Assembly: GCF_017303295.1 (NCBI RefSeq)
Contig: NZ_JAFKOK010000003.1
Span: forward strand, 124,001 to 188,000
Direction: 5' to 3'
DNA length: 64,000 bases
Origin: Rhodobacter sp. NTK016B
GTDB taxonomy: Bacteria > Pseudomonadota > Alphaproteobacteria > Rhodobacterales > Rhodobacteraceae
The position numbers and the translations under genes are program-made. Shown in pieces: positions 1-9,013 of this stretch. Under the pieces are notes generated by a model. The model had not been told where the DNA came from and did not search any database. It was given only the letters and a program-made list of their open reading frames with translations. Within the stretch, counting starts at the first letter, position 1. Every line of letters starts with the position of its first letter.

Positions 1-42
1 AGGCCTCAATCGGGGCCCCTGGACGGATTCAGTATCTGAATG

Positions 43-132
43 TGGCGGAGAGACAGGGATTCGAACCCTGGAGACGGTTTCCCGCCTACACACTTTCCAG
101 GCGTGCGCCTTCGACCACTCGGCCACCTCTCC
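43..132 (-). tRNA. tRNA-Ser (anticodon GGA)
   Basis: On the minus strand this 90-nt segment folds as a class II tRNA. The acceptor GGAGAGG pairs with CCTCTCC's partner near the 3' end, there is a long variable arm, the T-loop reads GGTTCGAATCC, and CCA is encoded. The anticodon loop is CTGGAAA, giving GGA, which reads UCC/UCU serine codons. The long variable arm agrees with serine. It stands alone, about 150 nt beyond the end of the lacI-type gene. Confidence 0.96.
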
Positions 133-283
133 GTTGGCGCAGCAATACCGATGCCGCGCGTGCAAGGCAAGAGGGGGGTGGGGCTTCGATTGCGGGGCGG
201 GGGTGTCGGTTTCGGACGGAGCGTGCAGATCACAGGCCGGAAGATATTGTCCATGCTTATCATGTGTATGGATATAAACGGCC

Positions 284-1273
284 TCAGCGCTGGTACGCGC
301 GGGTCGAGTTGCGGACGACCAGATGGGCGTCGATCAGTTCGCGGCCCGGCGCGAGAGGGCGATTCTCGGTCAACGCGGCGATCAGCCGTTGCGCAGCAAA
401 GCGTCCGAGGCGGACGCGGGGTTGGTGGATCGTCGTCAGCGCCGGAATGTAATGATCGGCGAAATCGACATCGTCGAACCCTACCACGCTGACATCGTCT
501 GGCACCGAAAGGCCCATCCGGTGACACTCGGCGATGAAGCCGAACGCGCATTCGTCCGAGGCCGCAAAGACCGCGCTGGGACGGTCGGGCAGGGCGATCC
601 AGTCGCGCGCCGCCCGCGCGCCCGAGGCCATGGTGAAATCCCCGGCGGCGACCGAGGCATCCAGCCCGCGCGTGGCGCTGCCCGCCAGAAATCCCTCGCG
701 CCGGGTGAGGGCCAGAACGTTGCCCTCGGGTCCGGCGATGTGCAACACCTTGCGATGGCCCAGATCGGCCAGATGATCGACCGCGAGCCGCGCGGCGGCG
801 GCATTGTCGATGGCCAGCCCCGGCAAAGTCGCGCGGGTATTCCATTCGCAAAGTTCGATGACCGGCAGACGCCAGCGCGCCAGGATCTCGGGCGCCAGCG
901 AGCCGTCGAGCAGGATGATCCCGTCCGCGCGCCCGTCATGGCCAAGCGCTTCGATCCGGCCAGCCTCGGCCCGGCTGTCAGACACCTGTACACTGAGACC
1001 TGCCGAGCCGGCAACCTCTTGAATCGTTGCAATGATTCTTCCGAAAAACGTGTTCGCCAGATTGGGCGCAAGGACGAGGATCGAGCGCGCCCGCCGCTGT
1101 CGCAGATCGCGCGCGGCGGTGTTGACGCGGTAGCCTGTCGCCTCGACCGCGGCCATCACCCTTGCGCGCGTCTCCACCCCAACGACCGCCGGGTTCGACA
1201 GCGTGCGGCTGACCGTCGCGGTCGAGACGCCTGCCGCGCGGGCCACGTCGGCGATGCGGATGTTTTTGTTCAT
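284..1273 (-). CDS. LacI-family transcriptional regulator
   Basis: This is a 329-aa LacI/GalR repressor. The N-terminal helix-turn-helix (about residues 6-27, core ADVARAAGVSTATVSRTLSN) has the YP-type minor-groove hinge that follows it. The remainder is a periplasmic-binding-protein-like sensor domain that should bind a sugar or sugar derivative. It is divergent from the sugar operon starting at 1400, and the intervening DNA holds a perfect LacI-type palindrome over the operon's -10 element. It is therefore very probably the local repressor. The inducer is not identifiable from sequence. Confidence 0.93.
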   Translation of the reverse strand: MNKNIRIADVARAAGVSTATVSRTLSNPAVVGVETRARVMAAVEATGYRVNTAARDLRQRRARSILVLAPNLANTFFGRIIATIQEVAGSAGLSVQVSDSRAEAGRIEALGHDGRADGIILLDGSLAPEILARWRLPVIELCEWNTRATLPGLAIDNAAAARLAVDHLADLGHRKVLHIAGPEGNVLALTRREGFLAGSATRGLDASVAAGDFTMASGARAARDWIALPDRPSAVFAASDECAFGFIAECHRMGLSVPDDVSVVGFDDVDFADHYIPALTTIHQPRVRLGRFAAQRLIAALTENRPLAPGRELIDAHLVVRNSTRAYQR

Positions 1274-1313
1274 GACGCATTGGGGGACGCCAGCGCGCGC
1301 GCAAAGTCAAGGC

Positions 1314-1350
1314 TTGCCATGGAGCATGTCCTGCGATGTAATCGATTACA
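1314..1350 (+). promoter_or_regulatory. Sugar-operon promoter with LacI operator over the -10
   Basis: TTGCCA (1314-1319), a 17-nt spacer and TGTAAT (1337-1342) make a plausible sigma-70 promoter directed at the sugar operon. TGTAATCGATTACA at 1337-1350 is a perfect 14-bp palindrome with the central CG typical of LacI-family operators, and it covers the -10. A repressor bound here would block RNA polymerase. A strong ribosome binding site, GGAGG, lies at 1391-1395 before the ATG at 1400. Confidence 0.75.
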
Positions 1351-1399
1351 CGACGTCGATTCGCGGCTGGAAGGCCGCCATTTGACGCAGGGAGGATAT

Positions 1400-2452
1400 A
1401 TGAAGACGATCAAGGGCCCGGCCCTGTTCCTTGCCCAGTTCGCAGGGGACGAGGCGCCGTTCAATTCGTGGGACAGCATCACCCGATGGGCCGCCGATTG
1501 CGGCTACAAGGGGGTGCAGGTGCCAAGCTGGGACGCGCGGCTGATCGATCTCGCGACGGCGGCAAGCAGCAAGGATTACTGCGACGAGTTCCTTGGCGTT
1601 GCCCGCGCCAATGGCGTTGAGGTGACCGAACTTGCGACCCATCTACAGGGCCAGCTGGTCGCCGTGCATCCTGCCTATGATGCGGGTTTCGACGGCTTCA
1701 CCGTGCCCGAAATGCGCGGCAACCCGCAGGCGCGTCAGGAATGGGCGGTCGATCAGGTCAAGAAGGCGCTAAGCGCGTCTGTAAACATGGACATCAAAGC
1801 CCACGCGACCTTCTCGGGCGCGCTGGCGTGGCCCTATCTCTATCCTTGGCCGCAGCGGGCGCCGGGGCTGGTCGAGACCGCCTTTGACGAGCTTGGCAAG
1901 CGCTGGCTGCCGATCCTGAATCACGCCGAGGATTGCGGTGTCGATGTCTGCTACGAGATCCATCCGGGCGAGGATCTGCATGACGGCGTCACCTTCGAGA
2001 TGTTCCTCGAGCGGGTGAACAACCATGCGCGGGCGAACATGCTGTACGACCCGTCGCATTACGTCCTGCAATGTCTTGATTACCTTGATAATATTGACAT
2101 CTATGCTGACCGCATCAAGATGTTCCACGTTAAGGATGCCGAGTTCAATCCGACCGGGCGCCAAGGCGTCTATGGGGGCTTTCAGTCCTGGGTTAACCGG
2201 GCCGGGCGCTTCCGCTCGCCGGGCGACGGGCAGGTCGATTTCAAGCAGGTCTTCTCGAAACTCACCGCTGCCGGCTTCGATGGCTGGGCCGTGGTCGAAT
2301 GGGAATGCTGCCTGAAACACCCCGAAGACGGCGCGCGCGAAGGTGCAGCCTTTGTGCGTGATCACATTATCCGCGTGACCGAGAAAGCCTTCGACGATTT
2401 CGCCGATGGCGGCGCGGACGACGCGGCCAACCGCCGTATGTTGGGGATCTGA
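1400..2452 (+). CDS. Sugar phosphate isomerase/epimerase-like TIM-barrel protein
   Basis: This 350-aa protein belongs to the xylose-isomerase-like TIM-barrel family (AP endonuclease family 2 fold). Visible family marks are the metal-ligand segments CYEIHPGED, LYDPSHYV, FHVKDAEF and the C-terminal VVEWECC. The ATG at 1400 is chosen for the GGAGG five bases upstream; the open frame extends further 5' but runs over the divergent regulator. Family members isomerise or epimerise sugars, or act on 3-keto sugars. Together with the dehydrogenase two bases downstream it probably performs the first intracellular steps on the imported sugar. The substrate is unknown. Confidence 0.85.
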   Translation: MKTIKGPALFLAQFAGDEAPFNSWDSITRWAADCGYKGVQVPSWDARLIDLATAASSKDYCDEFLGVARANGVEVTELATHLQGQLVAVHPAYDAGFDGFTVPEMRGNPQARQEWAVDQVKKALSASVNMDIKAHATFSGALAWPYLYPWPQRAPGLVETAFDELGKRWLPILNHAEDCGVDVCYEIHPGEDLHDGVTFEMFLERVNNHARANMLYDPSHYVLQCLDYLDNIDIYADRIKMFHVKDAEFNPTGRQGVYGGFQSWVNRAGRFRSPGDGQVDFKQVFSKLTAAGFDGWAVVEWECCLKHPEDGAREGAAFVRDHIIRVTEKAFDDFADGGADDAANRRMLGI

Positions 2453-2454
2453 GC

Positions 2455-3594
2455 ATGAAACCGATCAGACTGGGCATGGTCGGCGGCGGGCAGGGCGCCT
2501 TTATCGGCGAGGTTCATCGCTTCGCTTCGCGGCTCGACGGGCATTACGATCTGGTGGCGGGGGCCTTGTCCGCGTCACCCGAGAAGGCGAAGGTAAGCGC
2601 CGAGGCGCTCAATATCGCACGCGCCTATTCGTCCTACGACGAGATGGCACAGGCCGAGGCCGCGCGCCCCGACGGAATCGAGGCGGTCGCGATCGTCACC
2701 CCGAACCACGTGCATGCAGGGCCGGCGATCGCTTTTCTCGATGCCGGTATCCATGTGATCTGTGACAAGCCGCTGACCGCGACGCTGGACGAAGCCAAGG
2801 CTCTAGAAGCTGCGGTCGAGCGGTCCAAGGCGTTGTTTTTCCTTACGCATAATTACACGGGCTACCCGATGGTCCGGCAGGCGCGCGAGCTGGTCGAGAC
2901 CGGTGCGCTGGGCAAGCTGCGGCTGGTTCAGGTGGAATATGTGCAGGACTGGCTGACCGATCCGGTCGAGCGGTCGGGCGATAACAAGCAGGCCGAATGG
3001 CGCACCGATCCCGCGCGGTCGGGGGCGGGCGGCTCGGTCGGTGACATTGGTACCCATGCTTACAATCTGGCCGGCTTCGTCTCCGGGCTGAACGTCGAGC
3101 GTCTGGCCGCCGATCTCGACGCCTTCGTCGACGGGCGCGCGCTGGATGACAACGCGCATGTTTTGCTGCGCTACGAGGGCGGCGCGAAGGGCATGCTGTG
3201 GTGCAGCCAGGTCGCGCCGGGCAATGAGAACGGGCTTAAACTGCGGGTCTTCGGCGACAAGGGCGGTCTCGTCTGGGCGCAGGAAGATCCCAACCGGCTG
3301 TGGTTCACGCCGCATGGCGAGGCGACGCGGCTGATCACCCGCCGGGGGGCGGCCGCCAGCGCCGTGGCCGATGCCGTCAGCCGCATTCCCGGTGGCCATC
3401 CCGAAGGGTATCTGGAAGGCTTCGCCAATCTCTATACCGGGGCCGCGCTGGGGATTCGCGCGCATCAGGCGGGCGAGCCTTTGCCAGACCTCGCGCAACT
3501 CGTACCGGGGATCGAGGCGGGTATGGCGGGGATGCGCTTCGTTGCAGCCTGCGTCGACAGCAGCCGCCGCGATGCTGCCTGGGTGACGCCGTGA
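2455..3594 (+). CDS. Gfo/Idh/MocA-family NAD(P)-dependent oxidoreductase
   Basis: This is a 379-aa sugar dehydrogenase-type protein. The Rossmann fold opens with RLGMVGGGQGAFIG, the strand AVAIVTPNHVHA follows, and the family motif CDKPLT (about residues 102-107) supplies the catalytic lysine of the EKP-like signature. GDIGTHAYNLAGFVSG matches the conserved histidine region of the C-terminal domain. Known members oxidise hydroxyls of sugars, inositols or glycosides using NAD(P). It begins two bases after the isomerase stop and shares GTGA with the ABC ATPase gene, so it is co-transcribed. Confidence 0.88.
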   Translation: MKPIRLGMVGGGQGAFIGEVHRFASRLDGHYDLVAGALSASPEKAKVSAEALNIARAYSSYDEMAQAEAARPDGIEAVAIVTPNHVHAGPAIAFLDAGIHVICDKPLTATLDEAKALEAAVERSKALFFLTHNYTGYPMVRQARELVETGALGKLRLVQVEYVQDWLTDPVERSGDNKQAEWRTDPARSGAGGSVGDIGTHAYNLAGFVSGLNVERLAADLDAFVDGRALDDNAHVLLRYEGGAKGMLWCSQVAPGNENGLKLRVFGDKGGLVWAQEDPNRLWFTPHGEATRLITRRGAAASAVADAVSRIPGGHPEGYLEGFANLYTGAALGIRAHQAGEPLPDLAQLVPGIEAGMAGMRFVAACVDSSRRDAAWVTP

Positions 3595-5156
3595 CGCCGA
3601 TCCTCGCGCTTGATGACGTCTCGAAACATTTCGGGCCCATCGAGGTTCTGCACGGGCTGTCCTTTGCGCTTTATCCCGGCGAAGTGCACGCGCTGATCGG
3701 CGAGAACGGGGCGGGGAAATCCACGACGATGAAGATCCTTGCGGGCTATCAGCCCGCGAGTTCCGGGCGCATCACGCTGGATGGCGCGCCGGTGACCTTC
3801 GACACGATGCGCGCCGCCGAAGAGCAGGGCATCGTCATGATTCACCAGGAATTCAACCTGGCCGAGTTGCTGACGGTCGAGCAGAACATGTTCCTTGGGC
3901 GTGAGCTGCGGCGCGGCCCGTTCCTGCGCCGGGCCGAGATGCAGCGCCAGACGCGCGCGCAGCTGGCGCGGGTCGAATGCCACGCCGATCCGCGTGCCCT
4001 GGTTCGGGAATTATCCAATTCCGACAAGCAGATGCTGGAAATCGCCAAGGCCCTGTCGCGCGATGCGCGGGTGCTGATCATGGACGAGCCGACCGCCGTT
4101 CTGACCAATAACGAGACCGAGATCCTGTTCCAGCAGGTGCGGGCTTTGCGCGAACAGGGCACGGCGGTGATGTTCACCTCGCACAAGCTTGACGAGGTCA
4201 AGGCGATCGCCGACCGGGTCACCATCATGCGCGACGGCAAGGTCGTGTTCACCGGACCTGCCGAGGGGCTGAGCGAACAGGACATGGCCGAGGCGATGGT
4301 CGGGCGTGAATTGTCCGACCTCTATCCCGTCAATCCCGGCACCGTGCCGGGCGAGGTGGTGCTGCGGGTGCAAGAACTCGATGTGCCGGGCCATGCCAGC
4401 GATATCGGTTTCGAGCTGCATCGCGGCGAGATCCTCGGCATCGCCGGGCTCGTGGGATCGGGCCGAACCGAGGCGATGGAGGGGCTTTGCGGCCTCAGAC
4501 CCGCCACCGGCGCTGTCGAGATCGAGGGCGAAAGCGTCACCATCCGCCGCCCCTCGGACGCGCTGGATCGCGGGCTTTGCTATCTGACCGAGGACCGCAA
4601 AACGCGCGGCCTGCTGCTGGACAAATCCATGCGCGAGAATGTCACGCTTCAAGCGCTGCCGCGGCGGGCAGGCGTGATGATCGACCGCGCGGGCGAAGAG
4701 CGCATTCTTGACGAAGCGATCCGCGATTTCGACATCCGCGGCGCGCGTGGGGTGCGGGTGGGCAACCTGTCGGGCGGCAACCAGCAGAAACTGTTGCTGG
4801 CCAAGGTCATGCAATCCGAGCCGCGCATCCTTGTCACCGACGAACCCACGCGCGGCATCGATATCGGCACCAAGCAGCAGATCTATCGCTTCCTGCGCGG
4901 GCTGGCCGATCAGGGCACCTCGGTGATCGTGATCTCGTCGGAAATGCAAGAGCTTATCGGCCTTTGCGACCGCGTGCTGGTCATGCGGCTGGGCCGGATC
5001 ACCGGCCAGCTTGCGGGCCACGACATTACCGAGCGCGGCATCGTCCGGCTGGCGATGGGCATCGCGCAAGACCCCGACCCACAGACCGACAGCAAGGCAG
5101 GGCAGGGCGAAGCGACGCCCGCCTCCGACATTCTCGATTCGGATCGACCGACATGA
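3591..5156 (+). CDS. Sugar ABC transporter ATP-binding protein (duplicated domain)
   Basis: This 521-aa protein carries two ABC domains, as in RbsA/XylG/MglA. The first has Walker A GENGAGKST (38-46) and Walker B VLIMDEPTA, with an unusual signature LSNSDKQMLEIAKAL. The second has a degenerate Walker A (GLVGSGRTE), signature LSGGNQQKLLLAK and ILVTDEPTRGIDIG. The GTG start at 3591 overlaps the previous stop (GTGA). It energises uptake through the permease whose ATG overlaps its own stop. The degenerate second nucleotide site is normal for this family. Confidence 0.95.
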   Translation: MTPILALDDVSKHFGPIEVLHGLSFALYPGEVHALIGENGAGKSTTMKILAGYQPASSGRITLDGAPVTFDTMRAAEEQGIVMIHQEFNLAELLTVEQNMFLGRELRRGPFLRRAEMQRQTRAQLARVECHADPRALVRELSNSDKQMLEIAKALSRDARVLIMDEPTAVLTNNETEILFQQVRALREQGTAVMFTSHKLDEVKAIADRVTIMRDGKVVFTGPAEGLSEQDMAEAMVGRELSDLYPVNPGTVPGEVVLRVQELDVPGHASDIGFELHRGEILGIAGLVGSGRTEAMEGLCGLRPATGAVEIEGESVTIRRPSDALDRGLCYLTEDRKTRGLLLDKSMRENVTLQALPRRAGVMIDRAGEERILDEAIRDFDIRGARGVRVGNLSGGNQQKLLLAKVMQSEPRILVTDEPTRGIDIGTKQQIYRFLRGLADQGTSVIVISSEMQELIGLCDRVLVMRLGRITGQLAGHDITERGIVRLAMGIAQDPDPQTDSKAGQGEATPASDILDSDRPT

Positions 5157-6154
5157 CGCAGACCGACACCGCAACCGCAAAGCCAGCGCGCCGCCTGCCG
5201 CCGATGACCGTGATCGGCCCGGTCGTGGCGCTGATCGCGCTCATCATCATCGGCGCGATGCTCAACCCCAACTTCCTGGGCTATGCCAACCTGACGAACG
5301 TGCTGTCACGCTCGGCCTTCATCGGCATCATCGCTGTTGGCATGACTTTCGTCATCACCGCAGGCGGTCTCGACCTATCGGTGGGCTCGATGGCGGCCTT
5401 TATCGCGGGGCTGATGATCCTTGTGATGAATGCGGCGCTGCCGGTGCTGGGCGTGGGCCTGCCGATCATTTTCCTCGGCGTTGCCACGGCGCTGGTCGCC
5501 GGGGTGATCGCGGGCCTTATCAACGGCTTGCTCATCACTAAGGTCGGGATCGAGGCCTTTATCGTCACGCTGGGCACAATGGGCATCTATCGCTCGCTGG
5601 TGACGTGGATGGCCGATGGCGGCACGCTGTCGCTGGATTTCGGCCTGCGCACCTTCTACCGCCCGGTCTATTACGACGGCATCCTTGGCATTTCCTGGCC
5701 GATCATCGTCTTTGCGCTCTGCGTCATCGTGGGCGAGATCTTCCTGTCGCGCGGCGTTTTCGGGCGCCATGTCGCGGCGACCGGCGCCAATGCCGAGGTC
5801 GCGCATTATTCCAGCGTCAACACCACGCGCGTGCGGCTGGCCACCTATGTGCTGCTGGGCCTGCTCGTTGGCGTGGCGACCATCATGTATGTGCCGCGGC
5901 TCGGCTCAGCCTCGCAAACCACGGGTATTCTGTGGGAGCTCGAGGCGATCGCCGCCGTCATCATCGGCGGCACCTATCTGAAGGGTGGTTTCGGACGCGT
6001 CTGGGGCACGGTGATCGGCGTGCTGATCCTGAGTCTGATCGAGAACATCCTCAATCTCACCGACTATGTATCGCCCTATCTCAACGGCGCGGTCCAAGGC
6101 GTGATGATCATTCTCGCTGTGATCCTGCAGCGCGGAGCGAAGACCGGCAAATAG
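5153..6154 (+). CDS. Sugar ABC transporter permease (RbsC-like)
   Basis: This is a 333-aa polytopic inner-membrane protein of the ribose/xylose permease family (BPD_transp_2), with about eight to ten hydrophobic segments. The family loop AGGLDLSVGSMAAF lies near residue 70. AVIIGGTYLKGGFGRVWGTVIG near residue 275 is the region that contacts the ATPase. The ATG lies inside the stop codon of the ATPase gene (ATGA). It should form the channel for the sugar delivered by the binding protein encoded next. Confidence 0.94.
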   Translation: MTQTDTATAKPARRLPPMTVIGPVVALIALIIIGAMLNPNFLGYANLTNVLSRSAFIGIIAVGMTFVITAGGLDLSVGSMAAFIAGLMILVMNAALPVLGVGLPIIFLGVATALVAGVIAGLINGLLITKVGIEAFIVTLGTMGIYRSLVTWMADGGTLSLDFGLRTFYRPVYYDGILGISWPIIVFALCVIVGEIFLSRGVFGRHVAATGANAEVAHYSSVNTTRVRLATYVLLGLLVGVATIMYVPRLGSASQTTGILWELEAIAAVIIGGTYLKGGFGRVWGTVIGVLILSLIENILNLTDYVSPYLNGAVQGVMIILAVILQRGAKTGK

Positions 6155-6211
6155 GCCACAAAGGCCGCTGCCGGAAGACTATCCATCGGTCAAACAGGGA
6201 GGAGAACCGAC

Positions 6212-7162
6212 ATGACCCGCCATTTCCCCAAAGCCGCCCTCGCGGTCAGCTTTCTGGCGCTTGCCGCACCCGCGGTTGCGCAGGACACGACCGTGATCGG
6301 CGTGTCCATTCCCGCCGCCACCCATGGCTGGGCGGGGGGCATGAACTATCACGCCCAGGCCACCGTCGACCGGCTTGAAGAGGTCTATCCGCAGCTCGAT
6401 TTCGTGCTGTCGACGGCGTCGAACGCGGCCGAACAGGTCAACGATATCGAGGACATGATGGCCACCCGCGACATCGCCGCGCTGGTCGTTCTGCCCTTCG
6501 AATCCGAGCCCCTGACGGGCCCGGTTCAGGCGCTTTCCGAAAGCGGCATCTGGATCACCGTGGTCGATCGCGGCCTCTCGGTCGAGGGGATCGAGGATCT
6601 TTACGTTGCCGGCGACAATCCGGGTTTCGGCCGTGTCGCGGGTGAGTTCTTCACCGGCGCCATGCCCGATGGCGGCCAGATCGTCGTTCTGCGCGGTATT
6701 CCGACGACCATCGACAACGAGCGTCTTGCGGGCTTCGAAGAAGCCATCGAAGGTTCGGGCATCGAGATCCTTGCCGCCGAGCACGGCAACTGGAACCGCG
6801 ACGACAGCTTTACCGTGATGCAGGACTTCCTGTCGCGTTATCCTGAAATCGACGCGGTCTGGGCCTCGGACGATGACATGGCGATCGGTGCCATGGCCGC
6901 GATCGACGCAGCCGGTCGCGACGACATCCAGTTCGTTCTGGGTGGCGCGGGCATGAAAGAGATGATCCAGCGCACGATGGAAGGCGACGAGATGGTTCCC
7001 GCCAACGTCACCTATCCGCCCGCGATGATCGCCACCGCCATCGAGATGACCGCCGTCGGCGTCACCTCGAACGCGCCGGTTTCGGGCACCTTCACCATCG
7101 GTTCGGTCCTGATCACGCCCGAAAATGCCGAGCAATACTACTATCCCGACAGCCCGTTCTGA
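6212..7162 (+). CDS. Periplasmic sugar-binding protein of the ABC transporter
   Basis: This 316-aa protein is an RbsB-like type I binding protein (Peripla_BP_4). An N-terminal signal peptide ends at AVA-Q (about residue 23). Segments such as VIGVSIPAATHGWAGGM, DIAALVVLPFES, VVDRGLS and VWASDDDMAIGAM follow the family pattern of residues lining the sugar cleft. It is the last gene of the operon, 57 nt after the permease and with its own GGAGG at 6200-6204, and is followed by a hairpin terminator. The aromatic and acidic cleft residues suggest a sugar ligand but do not identify it. Confidence 0.92.
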   Translation: MTRHFPKAALAVSFLALAAPAVAQDTTVIGVSIPAATHGWAGGMNYHAQATVDRLEEVYPQLDFVLSTASNAAEQVNDIEDMMATRDIAALVVLPFESEPLTGPVQALSESGIWITVVDRGLSVEGIEDLYVAGDNPGFGRVAGEFFTGAMPDGGQIVVLRGIPTTIDNERLAGFEEAIEGSGIEILAAEHGNWNRDDSFTVMQDFLSRYPEIDAVWASDDDMAIGAMAAIDAAGRDDIQFVLGGAGMKEMIQRTMEGDEMVPANVTYPPAMIATAIEMTAVGVTSNAPVSGTFTIGSVLITPENAEQYYYPDSPF

Positions 7163-7189
7163 TCCTCCCGGACAAAACGCCGTCGGTAT

Positions 7190-7217
7190 GGTCGGGCCCT
7201 TCGGGGCCCGGCCTTTT
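7190..7217 (+). terminator. Rho-independent terminator of the sugar operon
   Basis: A 10-bp stem (GGTCGGGCCC with GGGCCCGGCC, one G-T pair) closed by a TTCG tetraloop is followed by TTTT. It lies 27 nt beyond the binding-protein stop codon. The stretch from here to 7445 shows no convincing gene. Confidence 0.85.
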
Positions 7218-7445
7218 CATGTCGCGCCCGGCACCTGCGGATCTGGCGCCGGGCGCGGAGGCTTGCGCGCGCTTCCGTGTATCGTGCCCGCTGGGGCTGA
7301 ACATCCGGTAAACGGCGATGACGGTGACGAACAGATCCGAGGTGCGAAGCTGATCGAAGGGCATCGCGCTACCAAACCAGACCGCTTCCCTTCGCTGGAT
7401 ACGTGCCGACACAATGGCCGGCGCGTCGCGCCCAAAGGCGCCCGG

Positions 7446-7838
7446 TCACGCCTGAAAGCGCAGCGCGATCATGACCCCGGCCCAGGCAGAGAACCCGGTC
7501 AGGGCGGTGCCCCACAGCGTATCGGTCGCCACCATCGCCCAAGACCAGTCTTTCATCACCGCCATAGAGGTGAATTCGTACGTCCCGTAAGCCATGGCCC
7601 CGACCAGCGCTCCATACATCAGCGCGCGCATCGGCTCCCCATCGCGCAAGGCAGGCAGCGAAACCAGCACGACCAACCCGGCAACATAGGCGAGGTAGAA
7701 CACCCCTGCCGCGCCCAGCATCGGCGAGTCGCGCATCGCGTCGCCCAGATGGCGCACGAAAAGCGGCTTCATCACAAGGCTCAGCATCACCGCGTCGAGC
7801 GCAAGGAAGATGAAAGCGGTGGCAATATAGAGGATCAT
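7446..7838 (-). CDS. DUF2177-type small membrane protein
   Basis: This is a 130-aa protein with four hydrophobic segments. The pattern DAVMLSLVMKPLF near the start and AYGTYEFTSMAVMKDWSWAM in the third segment resemble DUF2177 proteins, an uncharacterised inner-membrane family. The ATG at 7838 is chosen because the hydrophobic N-terminus starts there; upstream codons give a non-membrane, proline-rich extension. It stands alone. No function is known for the family, so none is assigned. Confidence 0.75.
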   Translation of the reverse strand: MILYIATAFIFLALDAVMLSLVMKPLFVRHLGDAMRDSPMLGAAGVFYLAYVAGLVVLVSLPALRDGEPMRALMYGALVGAMAYGTYEFTSMAVMKDWSWAMVATDTLWGTALTGFSAWAGVMIALRFQA

Positions 7839-8201
7839 GGCGGTCTCCGGTTTGCAATGCCACCCAGATAGCGCGACATGGTCATCCGGACAGGGCAGGC
7901 GGCCACGCGACTGTAGGCCCCTATTCATGGAACTCGGAACATGCGGGCGAAAATTCTGTCTCGCCTTCCTCTATCGTTTTGGTTCTGTGCTCCTCGTTGT
8001 TGAACGGCTCTTTCCGGAACACCGGGTAGTCCCGAACATCCCTCGCCCGGACCCTTTGTGCCGAGGTTCGAAGCCCTGACACATGCAACGTCGCGTTCGA
8101 ACCATCCCTTACCGCATAGGTCTTAACGCAGGGCTAAGACGATCCTGCGCACGGGTTCATGGGTTGTGTGATCTCTAAGTGTATCTCTGCACAGGAACCG
8201 C
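7839..8201. other. Intergenic stretch without a recognised gene
   Basis: I see no convincing gene here on either strand. One short open frame on the plus strand (about 50 codons from 7927) has no recognisable family or ribosome binding site. A small dyad, GTCTTA/TAAGAC, lies at 8120-8140. The right end passes into the promoter of the GntR gene. Confidence 0.5.
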
Positions 8202-8231
8202 TTGTACGAATAGCGCCACCTTGTGTATACA
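8202..8231 (+). promoter_or_regulatory. Promoter of the GntR regulator gene, possible operator
   Basis: TTGTAC (8202-8207), an 18-nt spacer and TATACA (8226-8231) form a sigma-70-like promoter. TGTATACA at 8224-8231 is a perfect 8-bp palindrome containing GT-N2-AC, compatible with GntR-family operators, so autoregulation is possible. The 11-mer TATACATAAAG here recurs in the P450 promoter at 10351-10361. Confidence 0.5.
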
Positions 8232-8257
8232 TAAAGCAGGCTGTGACGGAGGGATCC

Positions 8258-8908
8258 TTGGCCAATCAGACCGAAACCATCCTCACCTCGCTGCACGACT
8301 GGATCGACGCTGGTCGGCTCAACCCCGGTGACGAGATCGACGAAGCCTCGCTCGTTCAGCATTTCGGCGTCTCGCGCACCCCTGTGCGTGAAGCCTTGAT
8401 GCAGATCGAGGCGACCGGGCTGGTCAAGCGGCTGCCGCGCAAGGGGGCGGTCGTGTTCAAGCCGACGCTTGAAGAGTTCTTTGCGATTCTCGAAATTCAC
8501 GCCCAGCTCGAAGGGCAGGCGGCCGGGCTGGCGGCGCGGCGCATTTCGGCCAATGGACGCGCGGCCTTGCAGGCGGTGACCGAGGCCTGTGACGAACATG
8601 CGGCTCGGCTTGGCGGGGCCGAGCCCGACGCCTATTATCAATTGAACCTGCGCTTTCATGCAACGGTGGGCGAGGCGGCGAGCAACCCGTTCCTGCTGGA
8701 CCTGATCAAGACCAATGCGCGCAAGCTCATGGCCTATTACAGGGCGCGCTACCGCTATGCCGGCGTCATCGCCGAATCCGCGCGCGATCACCGGGTGATC
8801 GCCGATCTTATCCTGAACGGCGATGCCGATGCGGCCGAGCTGGCGATGCGCCGGCATGTGCAGCTCGATCAGCTTACGGCGATGGACCTGTTGGCCGCGC
8901 TGGCGTGA
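8258..8908 (+). CDS. GntR-family regulator, FCD subfamily
   Basis: This is a 216-aa regulator. The N-terminal winged helix carries the GntR signature LVQHFGVSRTPVREALMQIEA (about residues 27-47). The C-terminal all-helical FCD domain contains RFHATVGEAA, SARDHRVIADLI and MRRHVQ, whose histidines usually bind a metal in the ligand pocket. The TTG at 8258 is chosen because GGAGGG lies five bases upstream; a GTG at 8243 is also in frame but lies before that site. FCD regulators usually sense organic acids or amino compounds. It may control the P450/ligase group 1.5 kb downstream; this is inference. Confidence 0.88.
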   Translation: MANQTETILTSLHDWIDAGRLNPGDEIDEASLVQHFGVSRTPVREALMQIEATGLVKRLPRKGAVVFKPTLEEFFAILEIHAQLEGQAAGLAARRISANGRAALQAVTEACDEHAARLGGAEPDAYYQLNLRFHATVGEAASNPFLLDLIKTNARKLMAYYRARYRYAGVIAESARDHRVIADLILNGDADAAELAMRRHVQLDQLTAMDLLAALA

Positions 8909-9013
8909 AAGCGGCGTTTTGTTGCCGGCGTTGTTTCAAGCTCGATAGCCTCCCGGGCCGGGGGGCTGTTTTCTATGGGGCGGACGGGGGTGCTGTCCTG
9001 TTTCAACGTCGCG

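Noticed and set aside
323-1399. Upstream extension of the isomerase frame
   Set aside because: It is antisense to the LacI gene and crosses the operator; the GGAGG before 1400 sets the true start.
7218-7445. Open frame of about 99 codons on the minus strand (SARIQRREAVWFG...)
   Set aside because: It overlaps the terminator and the end of the binding-protein gene, has only a GTG start without ribosome site, and matches no family known to me.
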